A program made the translations under genes and the position numbers. Positions 1 through 7,121 of a stretch of 64,000 nt of DNA are shown here, piece after piece. Under the pieces are notes generated by a model that saw only the letters and a program-made list of their open reading frames with translations, was not told where the DNA came from and did not search any database. Each line of letters starts with the position of its first letter. The stretch's first letter is position 1. Origin of the DNA: Lachnospiraceae bacterium (lineage in GTDB: Bacteria > Bacillota > Clostridia > Lachnospirales > Lachnospiraceae); NCBI GenBank assembly GCA_017622845.1, contig JAGAQJ010000044.1:1-64000 (forward strand), in the 5' to 3' direction.

Positions 1-282
1 GGAGGAATTCGCCTATGCCACCTACAACCATGTGCGCCCGCACAGCTATAACGACTACCGCACACCATACCAGGCGCGGACAGCAGCATAAAGAGCGGCA
101 GAAGCAGATTACCTGATTGGGTTGCTTGACTGCCAAAAATCGGAGGTGGCAGGTTTTGTCAATGGCATGGTCGCGCAGCGGTGCGAAGCACCATTGATAA
201 AAGCTAACAGTTCCGATAGCCTCCAGGCAACAATCCAATAAATTTTAGCCACAAGTGTTACAAAAATGCTTGACCACAACAG
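1..282 (+). mobile_element. right end of an IS3-type insertion sequence, cut by the window edge
   Basis: The window opens inside an insertion sequence: the last 29 codons of a DDE integrase-type transposase are followed by about 190 non-coding bases. At about position 283 the sequence becomes clean Rhs coding sequence beginning Phe-Thr-Gln-Glu-Asp-Thr, so I place the IS right end there. The last IS bases read CTTGACCACAACAG. The left end lies outside the window, so inverted repeats and a target duplication could not be checked. The junction inside an rhs reading frame indicates that the IS inserted into, or recombined with, the rhs gene. Confidence 0.6.
2..91 (+). CDS. transposase C-terminus (rve/DDE integrase core), partial
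   Basis: Only the last 29 residues are in the window. They contain the sequence YNHVRPHSYNDYRTP followed by a short alanine-rich tail and a TAA stop. This resembles the C-terminal end of IS3-family OrfB-type transposases, where a Tyr-Asn-His/Glu-x-Arg-Pro-His block follows the last catalytic glutamate. The catalytic residues lie upstream of the window, so activity cannot be judged. It belongs to the IS whose right end is at about 282. Confidence 0.7.
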   Translation, partial: EEFAYATYNHVRPHSYNDYRTPYQARTAA

Positions 283-531
283 TTTACACAGGAAGACACT
301 TACCGCGGTGACGGACTGAACCTGTATGCGTACTGTGCGAATAATCCGGTGTATTATGTGGACCCGAGTGGACATTATCGCCAATGTGTCAAAGACGCTT
401 ATTACCGGATTCGTCAGGAAAACCCAGAAATGTCTGCGCAGGAGGCGTATAACAGGGCTTTGTCAGAGAAAGGCAGAGAAAGACTTACAGATAATTCACC
501 CCAGCCACAAGCTGAGGTGCCAAATGGATAA
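283..531 (+). pseudogene. Rhs core C-terminal fragment (5' end lost at the IS junction)
   Basis: The frame reads FTQEDTYRGDGLNLYAY and then CANNPVYYVDPSGHY. This is the conserved end of the Rhs-associated core domain, immediately before the variable tip (the invariant DPSG marks the core/tip boundary in Rhs and YD-repeat polymorphic toxins). Everything upstream is missing because the IS end abuts it at 283. After DPSG the frame continues into a linker typical of Rhs tips and stops at 529-531. The probable tip domain continues in the +1 frame from 524, so either one base has been lost or the tip is now translated separately. It cannot make a normal Rhs protein. Confidence 0.8.
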
Positions 532-967
532 TAGACTGGGAAATAGTAGTTCTGCGAATAGGCCAAGTGTGCCAATAGCTTCAAGCCCAAATGCTGAGAG
601 TAGGGACAAGAGTGGTAGTTATTCTCACAAACAAAATCTTGATGGATTAAATGAGGTAAGAAAGCATTTAACAAATGATGTTGATGGTCTTGATTTTGAA
701 CCTAATAAAGCTATGATGGGAAAGATTAAAGAAATGCTTTCTAATAACCAAGAATTGACAGGTGCATATAAAGATTTTTATGAGCAAGAATTGACAGAAA
801 GTACGTTGATGAAACAAGGATATGGATACAATGATGCTCATAATATGGCATTGGAAATTCATAATGTTCAACCTCAAGCATTATACTCTCCAGAAATCAT
901 ACAAGAATTTTCTAAATGGTTTAATAAAAGTGATTATGAATACTGGGGAATAACTATAAAAAAATAA
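524..967 (+). CDS. candidate Rhs C-terminal toxin tip, out of frame with the core
   Basis: This frame starts at an ATG that overlaps the stop of the Rhs core frame (ATG 524, TAA 529) and encodes 147 residues. The same frame is also open upstream to 326, so a frameshift anywhere in 326-531 would join core and tip. The protein has a low-complexity Ser/Asn-rich linker (first 40 residues) and then a compact domain of about 95 residues with the landmarks YGYNDAH, HNVQPQALYSPEI and YEYWGI. I do not recognise this domain. Its position right after an Rhs core and just before a small downstream gene (991-1395) argues for a polymorphic toxin tip with its immunity gene. The initiator ATG has only a weak ribosome site. 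Toxicity is inferred from context. Confidence 0.55.
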   Translation: MDNRLGNSSSANRPSVPIASSPNAESRDKSGSYSHKQNLDGLNEVRKHLTNDVDGLDFEPNKAMMGKIKEMLSNNQELTGAYKDFYEQELTESTLMKQGYGYNDAHNMALEIHNVQPQALYSPEIIQEFSKWFNKSDYEYWGITIKK

Positions 968-990
968 GAGAAGTGTAGGAAGGAAAGATT

Positions 991-1395
991 ATGAGAAAAG
1001 AAAATTTTACTGTGAAAAAACTTATAGATTCATTGTATAGCAATGAGATTCAAAAAGCAGATGATGAAGTAATATACTGTGAAATACAATATCAGCGTGA
1101 CAGAAGTAGTTTTGCTGGAGTAGCATTAAAAATTACTAATGAAAAGGATGTTATTCTAGTAAGACAATGCGAAGAAAAAATTATACAGGATGTAAGTAAA
1201 TATGAGAAGGTGTATATAGGATGTGAACAAGATTATATAAATTCTGTAAAGGAGATTTTTTCTTTGGAAAAAAGAGAGTACGGAATAGAAATATTTTTCT
1301 TGGTTTATTCAGATGTGCGTTCAAGTCAAATTATATTTGAGGAATTGATGAAGAATGTAGATAAGTATATAGTCACAATAAGAGGGCAATTTTAA
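991..1395 (+). CDS. candidate immunity protein for the Rhs tip
   Basis: A 134-residue soluble protein with no signal peptide or membrane segment, rich in Lys, Glu and Ile, starting at ATG 991 behind a good GGAAGG ribosome site. It lies 23 bases after the candidate toxin tip, on the same strand, and is followed by a strong terminator at 1423-1473, so the pair forms a closed tip/immunity cassette. Codon and base use are AT-rich compared with the rest of the window, as expected for exchanged cassettes. I do not recognise the family; the immunity role rests on position only. Confidence 0.55.
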   Translation: MRKENFTVKKLIDSLYSNEIQKADDEVIYCEIQYQRDRSSFAGVALKITNEKDVILVRQCEEKIIQDVSKYEKVYIGCEQDYINSVKEIFSLEKREYGIEIFFLVYSDVRSSQIIFEELMKNVDKYIVTIRGQF

Positions 1396-1422
1396 AAGTT
1401 GCTTAAAAAGTAATTGCTTTTC

Positions 1423-1473
1423 AAAAAAATCTATCTCCTACATGTTCATCAAAATGTAGGAGATAGATTTTTT
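1423..1473 (+). terminator. intrinsic terminator, probably bidirectional, after the immunity gene
   Basis: A run of A, then the arm TCTATCTCCTACAT, a 10-base loop, the perfect complementary arm and a run of T. Both sides have the homopolymer tract, so it can stop transcription from the cassette (+) and from the opposite strand. Confidence 0.9.
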
Positions 1474-1536
1474 ATGCTTTACCAGAAGAGAGTATGAATA
1501 GCTGAGGGAAAATGATATTATTGTTTATTTTAGCAA

Positions 1537-2139
1537 TTATATAATTTCTTGCTCAAGAGAAGTCCATTGAAATTGAGTATTTGCATCATACTGTCGGTTA
1601 CTGATTATCAGCTCAGTATCTTCTTTAAGAGGAGCTTTCTGAAAGTAATATCCCTTATTCATAAAATACTGCCCCAGTTTCATCTTCATGATATGTTCGG
1701 CCTCTTTTCTATTGAAAATACTATCTGATTTTGGTGGTGTGCTTCGGCAGTAGTACAAAAATGGATATTCAGCGTTCTGTAGGAAGTCAGCTACTTTCTG
1801 GTGGAAAGGCTGATATTTGTAACCAGTAACAGCACAAGTATGCTCTGAGCCGATGTAAGGAACATCAAGCAGAACTAACTTGTTAGCATCGTCATCATTT
1901 TTTTAGTATGAGAGACAATCCGCTTGCGTAATAACAGCATTCTGCAATTTTAAGTGTGCTGGTATAAATCTGAAGATTCTCTCCATGATTTTACCAGCCC
2001 TTTCTATCATAGCTTTATCGATGCACTGGGTGATAAACATCTTGAAAGTAATTTCAATATTGCAGTCAACTTTGTAATAATTGGATCGTTTCTTGGTATA
2101 ATCAGTGATTGCTTTTTTATATTCAGACAACAAGGGATA
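1537..2139 (-). pseudogene. DNA adenine methylase remnant with internal stop, 5' end truncated
   Basis: Read on the minus strand, one frame runs from about 2139 down to a stop at 1903-1905 (TAA), then continues in the same frame to 1537. The downstream half contains LLDVPYIGSEHTCAVTGY, in which DVPY stands where the catalytic DPPY motif of N6-adenine methyltransferases is expected, followed by FLYYCRSTPPKSD. The upstream half (about 78 residues) is the region that normally precedes that motif. The N-terminus, which would hold the AdoMet site, is replaced by the Rhs fragment at 2140. The nonsense codon and the truncation both mean loss of function. Such solitary methylases are common on conjugative elements, so it is probably debris from one. 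Confidence 0.7.
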
Positions 2140-2346
2140 AGCGGAGTCACCAGCTATACCTATGATGCCCTGAACCAGCTCGCTAAAGTGCAGTACCCGT
2201 TCTACACGGAAGAACTGTACTATGACAAAGCAGGGAACAGAATAAGGCGCATGGCGAAAGGCGTGGAGGAACTTTATCAATACGACCCAGGAAACCGCCT
2301 GACCGGGTACACGAAAGGGGGAGTAGGGGAATGCAAACTATATTAA
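2140..2346 (+). pseudogene. Rhs repeat fragment (internal YD repeats)
   Basis: The frame reads SYTYDALNQLAKVQYPF, then a YYDKAGNRIRR repeat, then ELYQYDPGNRLTGYTKGG. These are consecutive YD/Rhs repeats from the interior of an Rhs protein, upstream in protein order of the core fragment at 283-531. It starts abruptly where the methylase remnant ends and runs on for a few non-Rhs residues to a stop at 2346. The next frame (2331) starts before this stop, so the fragment looks like an Rhs joint spliced onto an orphan downstream gene. Confidence 0.85.
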
Positions 2347-2671
2347 TAGAGCAAATTGATTTTTTAGAAAAACAAAAAAGTTGGTCTTCAAAAATATCAC
2401 AATATGGAAAAGAAGGTGAGACTTGTATAGAATTTTTTTATGAGAAGGGGATACTTATGGAAATTAATTGTAGATTTGATTTACGTTCACTATCAAAGAA
2501 AATGTTAGAAAAATATTAGATTATGTGGAAAAAATTGAAGGAATGATTTTTTATGAGGGTAAAATTTATGCTCCAAAAATTGATGAGATAATAGAATTAA
2601 TGAAAAGTTCTAAAGCAAATAAGTTTTGCCAAAATCCAATGAATTTTCTTGAAGAATTGTCTAATAGCTAG
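2331..2671 (+). pseudogene. orphan immunity-like gene with a frameshift
   Basis: It starts at ATG 2331 behind a GGGGGAGTAGGGGA ribosome site and overlaps the end of the Rhs fragment. The first frame stops at 2517-2519 after 62 residues. The neighbouring frame takes over without a break (ENVRKILDYVEKIEG...) and stops at 2669-2671. Joining the two gives about 113 residues of a soluble, Lys/Glu/Ile-rich protein, the usual style of Rhs orphan immunity genes. The slip lies in the A-rich stretch near 2505-2519. I recognise no family. An alternative is that the two halves are separate tiny genes, which seems less likely. Confidence 0.5.
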
Positions 2672-2929
2672 TTCGTGTTTGTTTAATGTGTAATTGAAAG
2701 AGAAACGGAGATAAACCAGAATATATGAATTTTGGGTATCTTCGTTTTGTTGACCATTTTAAATCTACCAGTTCTAGAAAAATAGAAAATTCATATTGAA
2801 TAGCCATGTGAAAGACAACCATAGCATAAGCACAATCCTGATAATGTTTGTTTAATAAAAGCAAAATTTTCCATCAGGTATATAAGGATTTGTCCGACAT
2901 TTCCACTGCTACTTGCTTGGAATGCTTGA
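2672..2929. other. AT-rich spacer between rhs fragments, no gene recognised
   Basis: About 260 AT-rich bases separate the broken orphan gene from the third Rhs fragment. The minus strand has two short overlapping open frames with odd composition (Cys, Tyr and Ile-rich) and no ribosome site. I recognise nothing in them and treat the stretch as debris. Confidence 0.4.
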
Positions 2930-3212
2930 TATGATAAAGCAGGAAAACTGTTAAAGGATAACAAAACAGAGTACACCTATGATGCTTTCAACCGCACGGA
3001 GAAGGCGGAGACCTTTGATGGTCATGTGCAGATCAACCACTACGACGCGGAGGGACTGCGCCATGAGATGGAGGAAGACGGAAAGATTGTGCAGTTCATC
3101 TTCCGCGGAGATGAGGTAGTGACTGAGGAGAAAGACAGCAATCTAATCCGCTTTATCCGTGGCTATGACCTCATAGCATCGGACACGGAGAACGCAAGGA
3201 TATACTACCAAG
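2930..3212 (+). pseudogene. Rhs repeat fragment (repeats just before the core domain)
   Basis: The frame begins YDKAGKLLKDNKTEYTYDA and runs through a YDAEGLRHEMEEDGK repeat, FIFRGDEVV and FIRGYDLIASDTENARIYY. This is the part of Rhs proteins that directly precedes the core. Normally YY-H-Y-x-x-D-E-x-G-S would follow, but homology ends at about 3210 and a different sequence is joined. In protein order the three Rhs fragments run 2140, 2930, 283, so the locus has been rearranged rather than simply decayed. Confidence 0.85.
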
Positions 3213-3529
3213 AAGATACAGCCGGAGCAGTACGACCCGGAGACAGGCGACGGCGCAGGCTGGGACAAGGCAGGAATGCTGATATAAAGGAAGCAGCCTC
3301 CACCGAGAGTCCGGCGAAAGCCGGAATATGCCTAAACGCGCTAAGAGTACGACCGCAGTGGAAATTGTATCCATATCTGCCTGCCCGAAGGTGGCGAACC
3401 CCTGCATGAGTATGATGCAGTAAATAGGGTTTCCCCCAATAAAAAACATAACGCGATTGCAGCTTGCCGCTCCATAGACTTCCCGAATCATGCTCCGGTA
3501 CCCTCCTAATATTAAACAGGTACCTGCGT
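3213..3529. other. junction sequence between Rhs debris and the XRE regulator
   Basis: After the Rhs fragment the plus strand carries a short frame ending QYDPETGDGAGWDKAGM and a stop near 3286, which looks like the tail of some other protein I cannot name, and then a 31-codon frame at about 3330-3422. Neither has convincing ribosome sites. The sequence is higher in GC than the flanking debris, which suggests another joined fragment. No intact gene is seen. Confidence 0.4.
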
Positions 3530-3781
3530 TCAGCTTTCTTTTCCTTCTATCAGATAGTCGCAGGTAACACCAAAGACGTGGGCGAGGGCACAGATTTCAA
3601 TATCGGTGACATACCGTTTGTTTGTCTCAATTCTGGTAATGACATTTTTATCAATATCGCAGCCGGCAAGCTGGAGCTTGTGGGATAAATCACGCTGGGA
3701 AAGATAGTTTGCTTTTCTTAACTCAATAAGGCGTTTGCTGATAAGATTTTTTTCACCGGAATAAGTTCGTGGCTTAGGCAT
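3530..3781 (-). CDS. XRE-family helix-turn-helix regulator
   Basis: An 83-residue protein that is essentially one HTH_3 domain. The Arg/Lys-rich N-terminus is followed by the recognition region (LRKANYLSQRDLSHKLQLAG and ITRIETNKRYV) and the closing helix ALAHVFGVTCDYLIEG. Its length fits phage- and ICE-type Cro/CI repressors. It starts at ATG 3781 behind an AGAAAGAAGGAG site. It is transcribed divergently from the small gene at 3907, and the 125-base gap between them carries an inverted repeat (3818-3894), so it probably represses its own promoter and its neighbour's. Confidence 0.88.
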   Translation of the reverse strand: MPKPRTYSGEKNLISKRLIELRKANYLSQRDLSHKLQLAGCDIDKNVITRIETNKRYVTDIEICALAHVFGVTCDYLIEGKES

Positions 3782-3817
3782 AAATACTCCTTCTTTCTGT
3801 CAAAATTTGTCGAACGA

Positions 3818-3894
3818 TTTGTCTCACTTTTACAACCTTTATTATTGATTTTAATTGAAATTTATATTAGAATTGGTTGGGAAAATGAGACAAA
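3818..3894. promoter_or_regulatory. candidate operator pair of the XRE regulator
   Basis: TTTGTCTCA at 3818-3826 and its exact complement TGAGACAAA at 3886-3894 flank the divergent intergenic region. The right copy lies between the -10 of the plus-strand promoter (3868-3873) and the ATG at 3907; the left copy lies just upstream of the regulator start. Two distant half-sites could allow looping or independent repression. Binding is inferred. Confidence 0.4.
3845..3873 (+). promoter_or_regulatory. sigma-A promoter for the small gene at 3907
   Basis: TTGATT (3845-3850), 17 bases, TAGAAT (3868-3873). The start codon is 34 bases downstream behind GGAG. Confidence 0.6.
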
Positions 3895-3906
3895 GGAGAA
3901 TTACTT

Positions 3907-4209
3907 ATGCAAAGTGAACTGATTTATCAAGTTATGAATGGAGAAATTGATTTGGACGATATTTCCCTTCCGGAAGAAATTCATGTAACAGATGAGTTTA
4001 GTGACGGCAGAACATGCGGAATGCTGTATGAAAGAGTTTATAATGCAAAAATACGTCTGAACGAAAGACTCGAAAAGGACGAGGATTCCGATGTTGAAGA
4101 AATTATCAGTTGCATGAGCAGCATTTCAAAAATAATGGCAATGAAAATGTATCAGTATGGCATGCTGGTGTACGGCATCACACACAATTTCACGAAAGGA
4201 CATGTCTGA
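3907..4209 (+). CDS. small acidic helical protein, function unknown
   Basis: A 100-residue protein that is strongly acidic in its first half (EIDLDDISLPEE, DEDSDVEE) and predicted mostly helical, ending in MAMKMYQYGMLVYG. It starts at ATG 3907 after an AAAGGAG site. The C-terminal Met-Lys-Met-Tyr-x-Tyr-Gly block recalls small Lachnospiraceae proteins of the DUF6809 kind, but this is a weak impression. It is divergent from an XRE regulator and lies just outside the Rhs/IS debris, so the two may be a remnant of the same mobile element. Confidence 0.7.
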   Translation: MQSELIYQVMNGEIDLDDISLPEEIHVTDEFSDGRTCGMLYERVYNAKIRLNERLEKDEDSDVEEIISCMSSISKIMAMKMYQYGMLVYGITHNFTKGHV

Positions 4210-4250
4210 GATGCCGACTGCCGTACTGAGAACAGAAAAAGGGGACAGTT

Positions 4251-5369
4251 ATGCAAAGCAATCAGTTGGAAAAAATCGTTACACCGCTTCTGGCGTGGTA
4301 TCATGAGAGCAGCCGGAGTCTGCCGTGGAGAGAGAATAAGGACCCTTACCGCATATGGGTATCGGAAATCATGCTGCAGCAGACACGGGTAGAGGCAGTC
4401 ATTCCGTATTTTACGCGTTTTATCGAACGCTGCCCGGACATTGCATCACTGGCAGCATGTGAGGATGAGGAGCTGCTCAAGCTGTGGGAAGGGCTGGGAT
4501 ATTATTCGCGTGCCAGGAATCTCAAAAAAGCGGCGCAGACGATTTGTGAAGTTCATCAGGGCAGGTTTCCGGAAGAATATGATGAGATATTGAAGCTGCC
4601 GGGAATCGGAGCCTATACGGCAGGCGCGATTTCTTCCATAGCTTTTGAAAAAGCTACTCCGGCGGTAGATGGAAATGTGCTGCGTGTAATCACAAGATTA
4701 ACGGAGAACAATCAGGATATTATGGAAACAAAGTTCCGGAAACAGATGACCATGGAACTGGAAAAAATCTATCCGCCAAAAGAAAGAGGCGATTTTACAC
4801 AAAGCTTAATGGAGCTGGGTGCTGTTGTCTGTGTGCCGAATGGGGCGCCCAAATGTGAAGAGTGTCCGGTAAACAGCCTGTGCAGCGCTTACCGCAATCA
4901 TACACAGCTGCAATATCCGGTAAAGAAAAAGAAAGCAGTCCGCAGAGTGGAGGAAAAAACCATACTTTTTCTGAAGCATCAGAACAAAATTGCCCTCTGC
5001 AGGCGTGATAAAAAGGGTATTCTGTCCGGCATGTGGGAATTTCCGAACATGGACGGAACGATGACAGAAGCTCAGATAGCTGAATGGCTTGCAGCGAAAA
5101 GGTTTACAGTGACAGAACTTAATAAACCGGCACACGAAAAGAATCAGCTCAAGCATATTTTTACCCATATTGAGTGGCATATGACATACTGGATTGCAGA
5201 GTGTGAAGCTGTAGAGCAAAGCGACAGCTTTACATGGGTTACACAGGAACAGTTGGAATCGGAGACAGCGCTTCCTACTGCTTTTAAAAAAGTGTATGAA
5301 ACAGCCTTGAAAGAATCCGATATTCTGTTCACGATGGAAAATGCCGCCTGCAGTGAAGAAATCCTTTAA
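4251..5369 (+). CDS. mutY: A/G-specific adenine DNA glycosylase MutY
   Basis: A base-excision repair enzyme that removes adenine mispaired with 8-oxoguanine. The 372 residues show the whole family plan: the catalytic glutamate in SEIMLQQTRV (E39), the helix-hairpin-helix LPGIGAYTAGA (116-126), the essential aspartate in PAVDGNVLR (D140), a [4Fe-4S] cysteine set (C194, C202, C205, C211) and a C-terminal NUDIX-like 8-oxoG recognition domain (about 230-350). The first cysteine spacing here is seven residues rather than the six I know from E. coli MutY. It starts at ATG 4251 after GGGGACAG and overlaps the convergent epimerase gene by four bases. Confidence 0.96.
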   Translation: MQSNQLEKIVTPLLAWYHESSRSLPWRENKDPYRIWVSEIMLQQTRVEAVIPYFTRFIERCPDIASLAACEDEELLKLWEGLGYYSRARNLKKAAQTICEVHQGRFPEEYDEILKLPGIGAYTAGAISSIAFEKATPAVDGNVLRVITRLTENNQDIMETKFRKQMTMELEKIYPPKERGDFTQSLMELGAVVCVPNGAPKCEECPVNSLCSAYRNHTQLQYPVKKKKAVRRVEEKTILFLKHQNKIALCRRDKKGILSGMWEFPNMDGTMTEAQIAEWLAAKRFTVTELNKPAHEKNQLKHIFTHIEWHMTYWIAECEAVEQSDSFTWVTQEQLESETALPTAFKKVYETALKESDILFTMENAACSEEIL

Positions 5370-6262
5370 AGGTTTTCATCAATGAAAGCAAAATACGGTT
5401 TGCGGTTTACAGAATCGGTATTCTGCATATACCATAGATATGCTTCCTGAAGTCCTTCTGCAAGCGGTTTTGTTTCCGGAAGATATTGACGCTGCTTCTG
5501 TACATTCAGGAAATATTCATAATCGTAGAAGCTGAAATACTTTCGCTGCGGAATATCTGCATTTACAGACACAAAGGAGGCTTCTTTTCCGACAGTCCTG
5601 TAGCACAAGGCAGCCCATTCCCTGATGGAAACAGAGGTTTCATTTCCGACGTTAAAAATATGCTGTTGCGGTTCTTTCTCCAAAAGAATATCAATAAAAC
5701 GGCATAAGTCTTCCACATGAAAGAACTGCAGTTTCATTTCTCCGTCTTTTGGAAGATAGAATTTGCGGCTCTTCGCAGCACAATCAAAGACAAACGCCTC
5801 GCGGTATACATTGTTATAGGGTCCATATAAATAAGGAGGACGCAGGATATATGCATTTGAAACACGTTTTGCTAAAGCTGCTTCTGCCTCTGTTTTTCCG
5901 GTTCCATAGGCGCCCCAGAATTGATTCGGACCTAAGGGAGTTTCTTCAGAAAACGGCTGCTGTGCAGATTCGGGGTAAACAGCGCTGGAACTAATCAGGA
6001 TATAATTCCGGAAAGAAACGCCGCTGTCCAGCAGATTGTCCACATCCTTTGACGTATATGCGGTAACATCTATAACCGCATCAAAGACGGAATGTCCCAG
6101 CTGTCCGTCCAGATGGTTCCGGTCGCCTTCTATTAAAGTGACGCCCTTTATCTGCGAGTGGCGGCCGCGGTTTAGGACGAACACCTCATCGCCTCTTTTT
6201 ACGAAATATTCCGCAGTATATTTGCTTACAAAAACAGTTCCCCCGGTAACCAATATTTTCAT
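5366..6262 (-). CDS. NAD-dependent epimerase/dehydratase family protein
   Basis: A 298-residue short-chain (extended SDR) enzyme. It begins MKILVTGGTVFVSKY, the Rossmann glycine motif with Ser where the third Gly is usual, and has the YxxxK catalytic pair in GAYGTGKTEAE (about residue 120). The C-terminal half carries the RPPYLYGPYN substrate loop and FNVGNE. Its length and the TGGTxFVSK start resemble SDRs annotated as mRNA-binding/CSP41-like or reductase-type epimerases. The substrate cannot be read from sequence. It stands alone, convergent with mutY, with a short AT-rich leader upstream. Confidence 0.85.
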   Translation of the reverse strand: MKILVTGGTVFVSKYTAEYFVKRGDEVFVLNRGRHSQIKGVTLIEGDRNHLDGQLGHSVFDAVIDVTAYTSKDVDNLLDSGVSFRNYILISSSAVYPESAQQPFSEETPLGPNQFWGAYGTGKTEAEAALAKRVSNAYILRPPYLYGPYNNVYREAFVFDCAAKSRKFYLPKDGEMKLQFFHVEDLCRFIDILLEKEPQQHIFNVGNETSVSIREWAALCYRTVGKEASFVSVNADIPQRKYFSFYDYEYFLNVQKQRQYLPETKPLAEGLQEAYLWYMQNTDSVNRKPYFAFIDENL

Positions 6263-6441
6263 TACAATTTCACCTCAAGTATTATTAGGCAGCCGTTCTG
6301 CCAATCAGCAGCCGGCACTGCTCATTGCTTTCTATACATCATATCATAATAAATATCTTGCATAAATAGGAAAAAGCATTTATGATATAAAAAATATTGA
6401 AAAAAGCTGTTGAAAACTTTTATTACGAGAGGAGCAGGGAT

Positions 6442-7071
6442 ATGGATAATATCAAAAGAAGGGATGCGCAGCTTCCTTATATTTCAGACGAAAAGGTATT
6501 TGAAGAGCAGAAAAGAGCGAGGCGTCTGACGCAGGAGCTGAATACGGCAGACAGAGCTGATTTTGGGAAAATAGCAGACATTGTAAGGGAACTGCTTGGA
6601 AAATCCGAGGGAGCGATGATTAATCCGCCGTTTTACTGTGATTATGGCAGTCATATTGAGGTAGGGAAAAACTTTTTTGCAAATTACAACTGTACGATTC
6701 TGGATGTGGCGAGGGTTGTGATTGGCGATAACTGTATGCTGGCGCCGAATGTAGCAATATATACCGCAGGCCATCCGGTACACCCCGATACACGCAATAC
6801 CATGTATGAATATGGCATAGAGGTGACAATCGGCGATAATGTCTGGATTGGAGGCAATTCGGTTATTTGTCCGGGGGTACATATCGGAAATAACTGTGTC
6901 ATTGGGGCAGGAAGCGTTGTGACAAAGGACATTCCCGACTGGAGTATTGCGGCAGGAAATCCATGCAAAGTCATCAGGGCAATTACAGAGGCAGATAGGA
7001 AGCTGTATTTTAAGAACATGGAATTTGATGAGGAAGCATGGGCGCATGTTTTGGAAATACAGGGAAGATGA
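6442..7071 (+). CDS. maltose/galactoside O-acetyltransferase family (left-handed beta-helix)
   Basis: A 209-residue acetyl-CoA-dependent O-acetyltransferase of the Maa/LacA/NodL type. An N-terminal Mac domain (residues 1-55) precedes hexapeptide repeats (IEVGKN, VVIGDN, VTIGDN, VHIGNN, CVIGAGSVVTKDIP). The catalytic histidine is in YTAGHPVHP (about 113), and the C-terminal AAGNPCKVIR is typical. I chose ATG 6442 because GAGAGGAGCAGGGA precedes it; an upstream TTG at 6397 has no site. It ends into a hairpin shared with the convergent MFS gene. The acceptor is probably a sugar; specificity is not visible. Confidence 0.9.
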   Translation: MDNIKRRDAQLPYISDEKVFEEQKRARRLTQELNTADRADFGKIADIVRELLGKSEGAMINPPFYCDYGSHIEVGKNFFANYNCTILDVARVVIGDNCMLAPNVAIYTAGHPVHPDTRNTMYEYGIEVTIGDNVWIGGNSVICPGVHIGNNCVIGAGSVVTKDIPDWSIAAGNPCKVIRAITEADRKLYFKNMEFDEEAWAHVLEIQGR

Positions 7072-7073
7072 AA

Positions 7074-7109
7074 AACAGCCAAAGAGGAACAATATCCCCT
7101 TTGGCTGTT
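7074..7109. terminator. bidirectional terminator between the acetyltransferase and MFS genes
   Basis: AACAGCCAAAG pairs with CTTTGGCTGTT around an AGGAACAATATCCC loop region. It sits exactly between two convergent stop codons. Confidence 0.8.
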
Positions 7110-7121
7110 AATCTGTATATT

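Noticed and set aside
2661-2976. Minus-strand frames in the Rhs spacer
   Set aside because: Cys/Tyr-rich, overlapping each other, no ribosome site, no recognisable family.
3330-3422. 31-codon frame MPKRAKSTTAVEIV...
   Set aside because: Too short, no ribosome site, inside debris; not supported as a gene.
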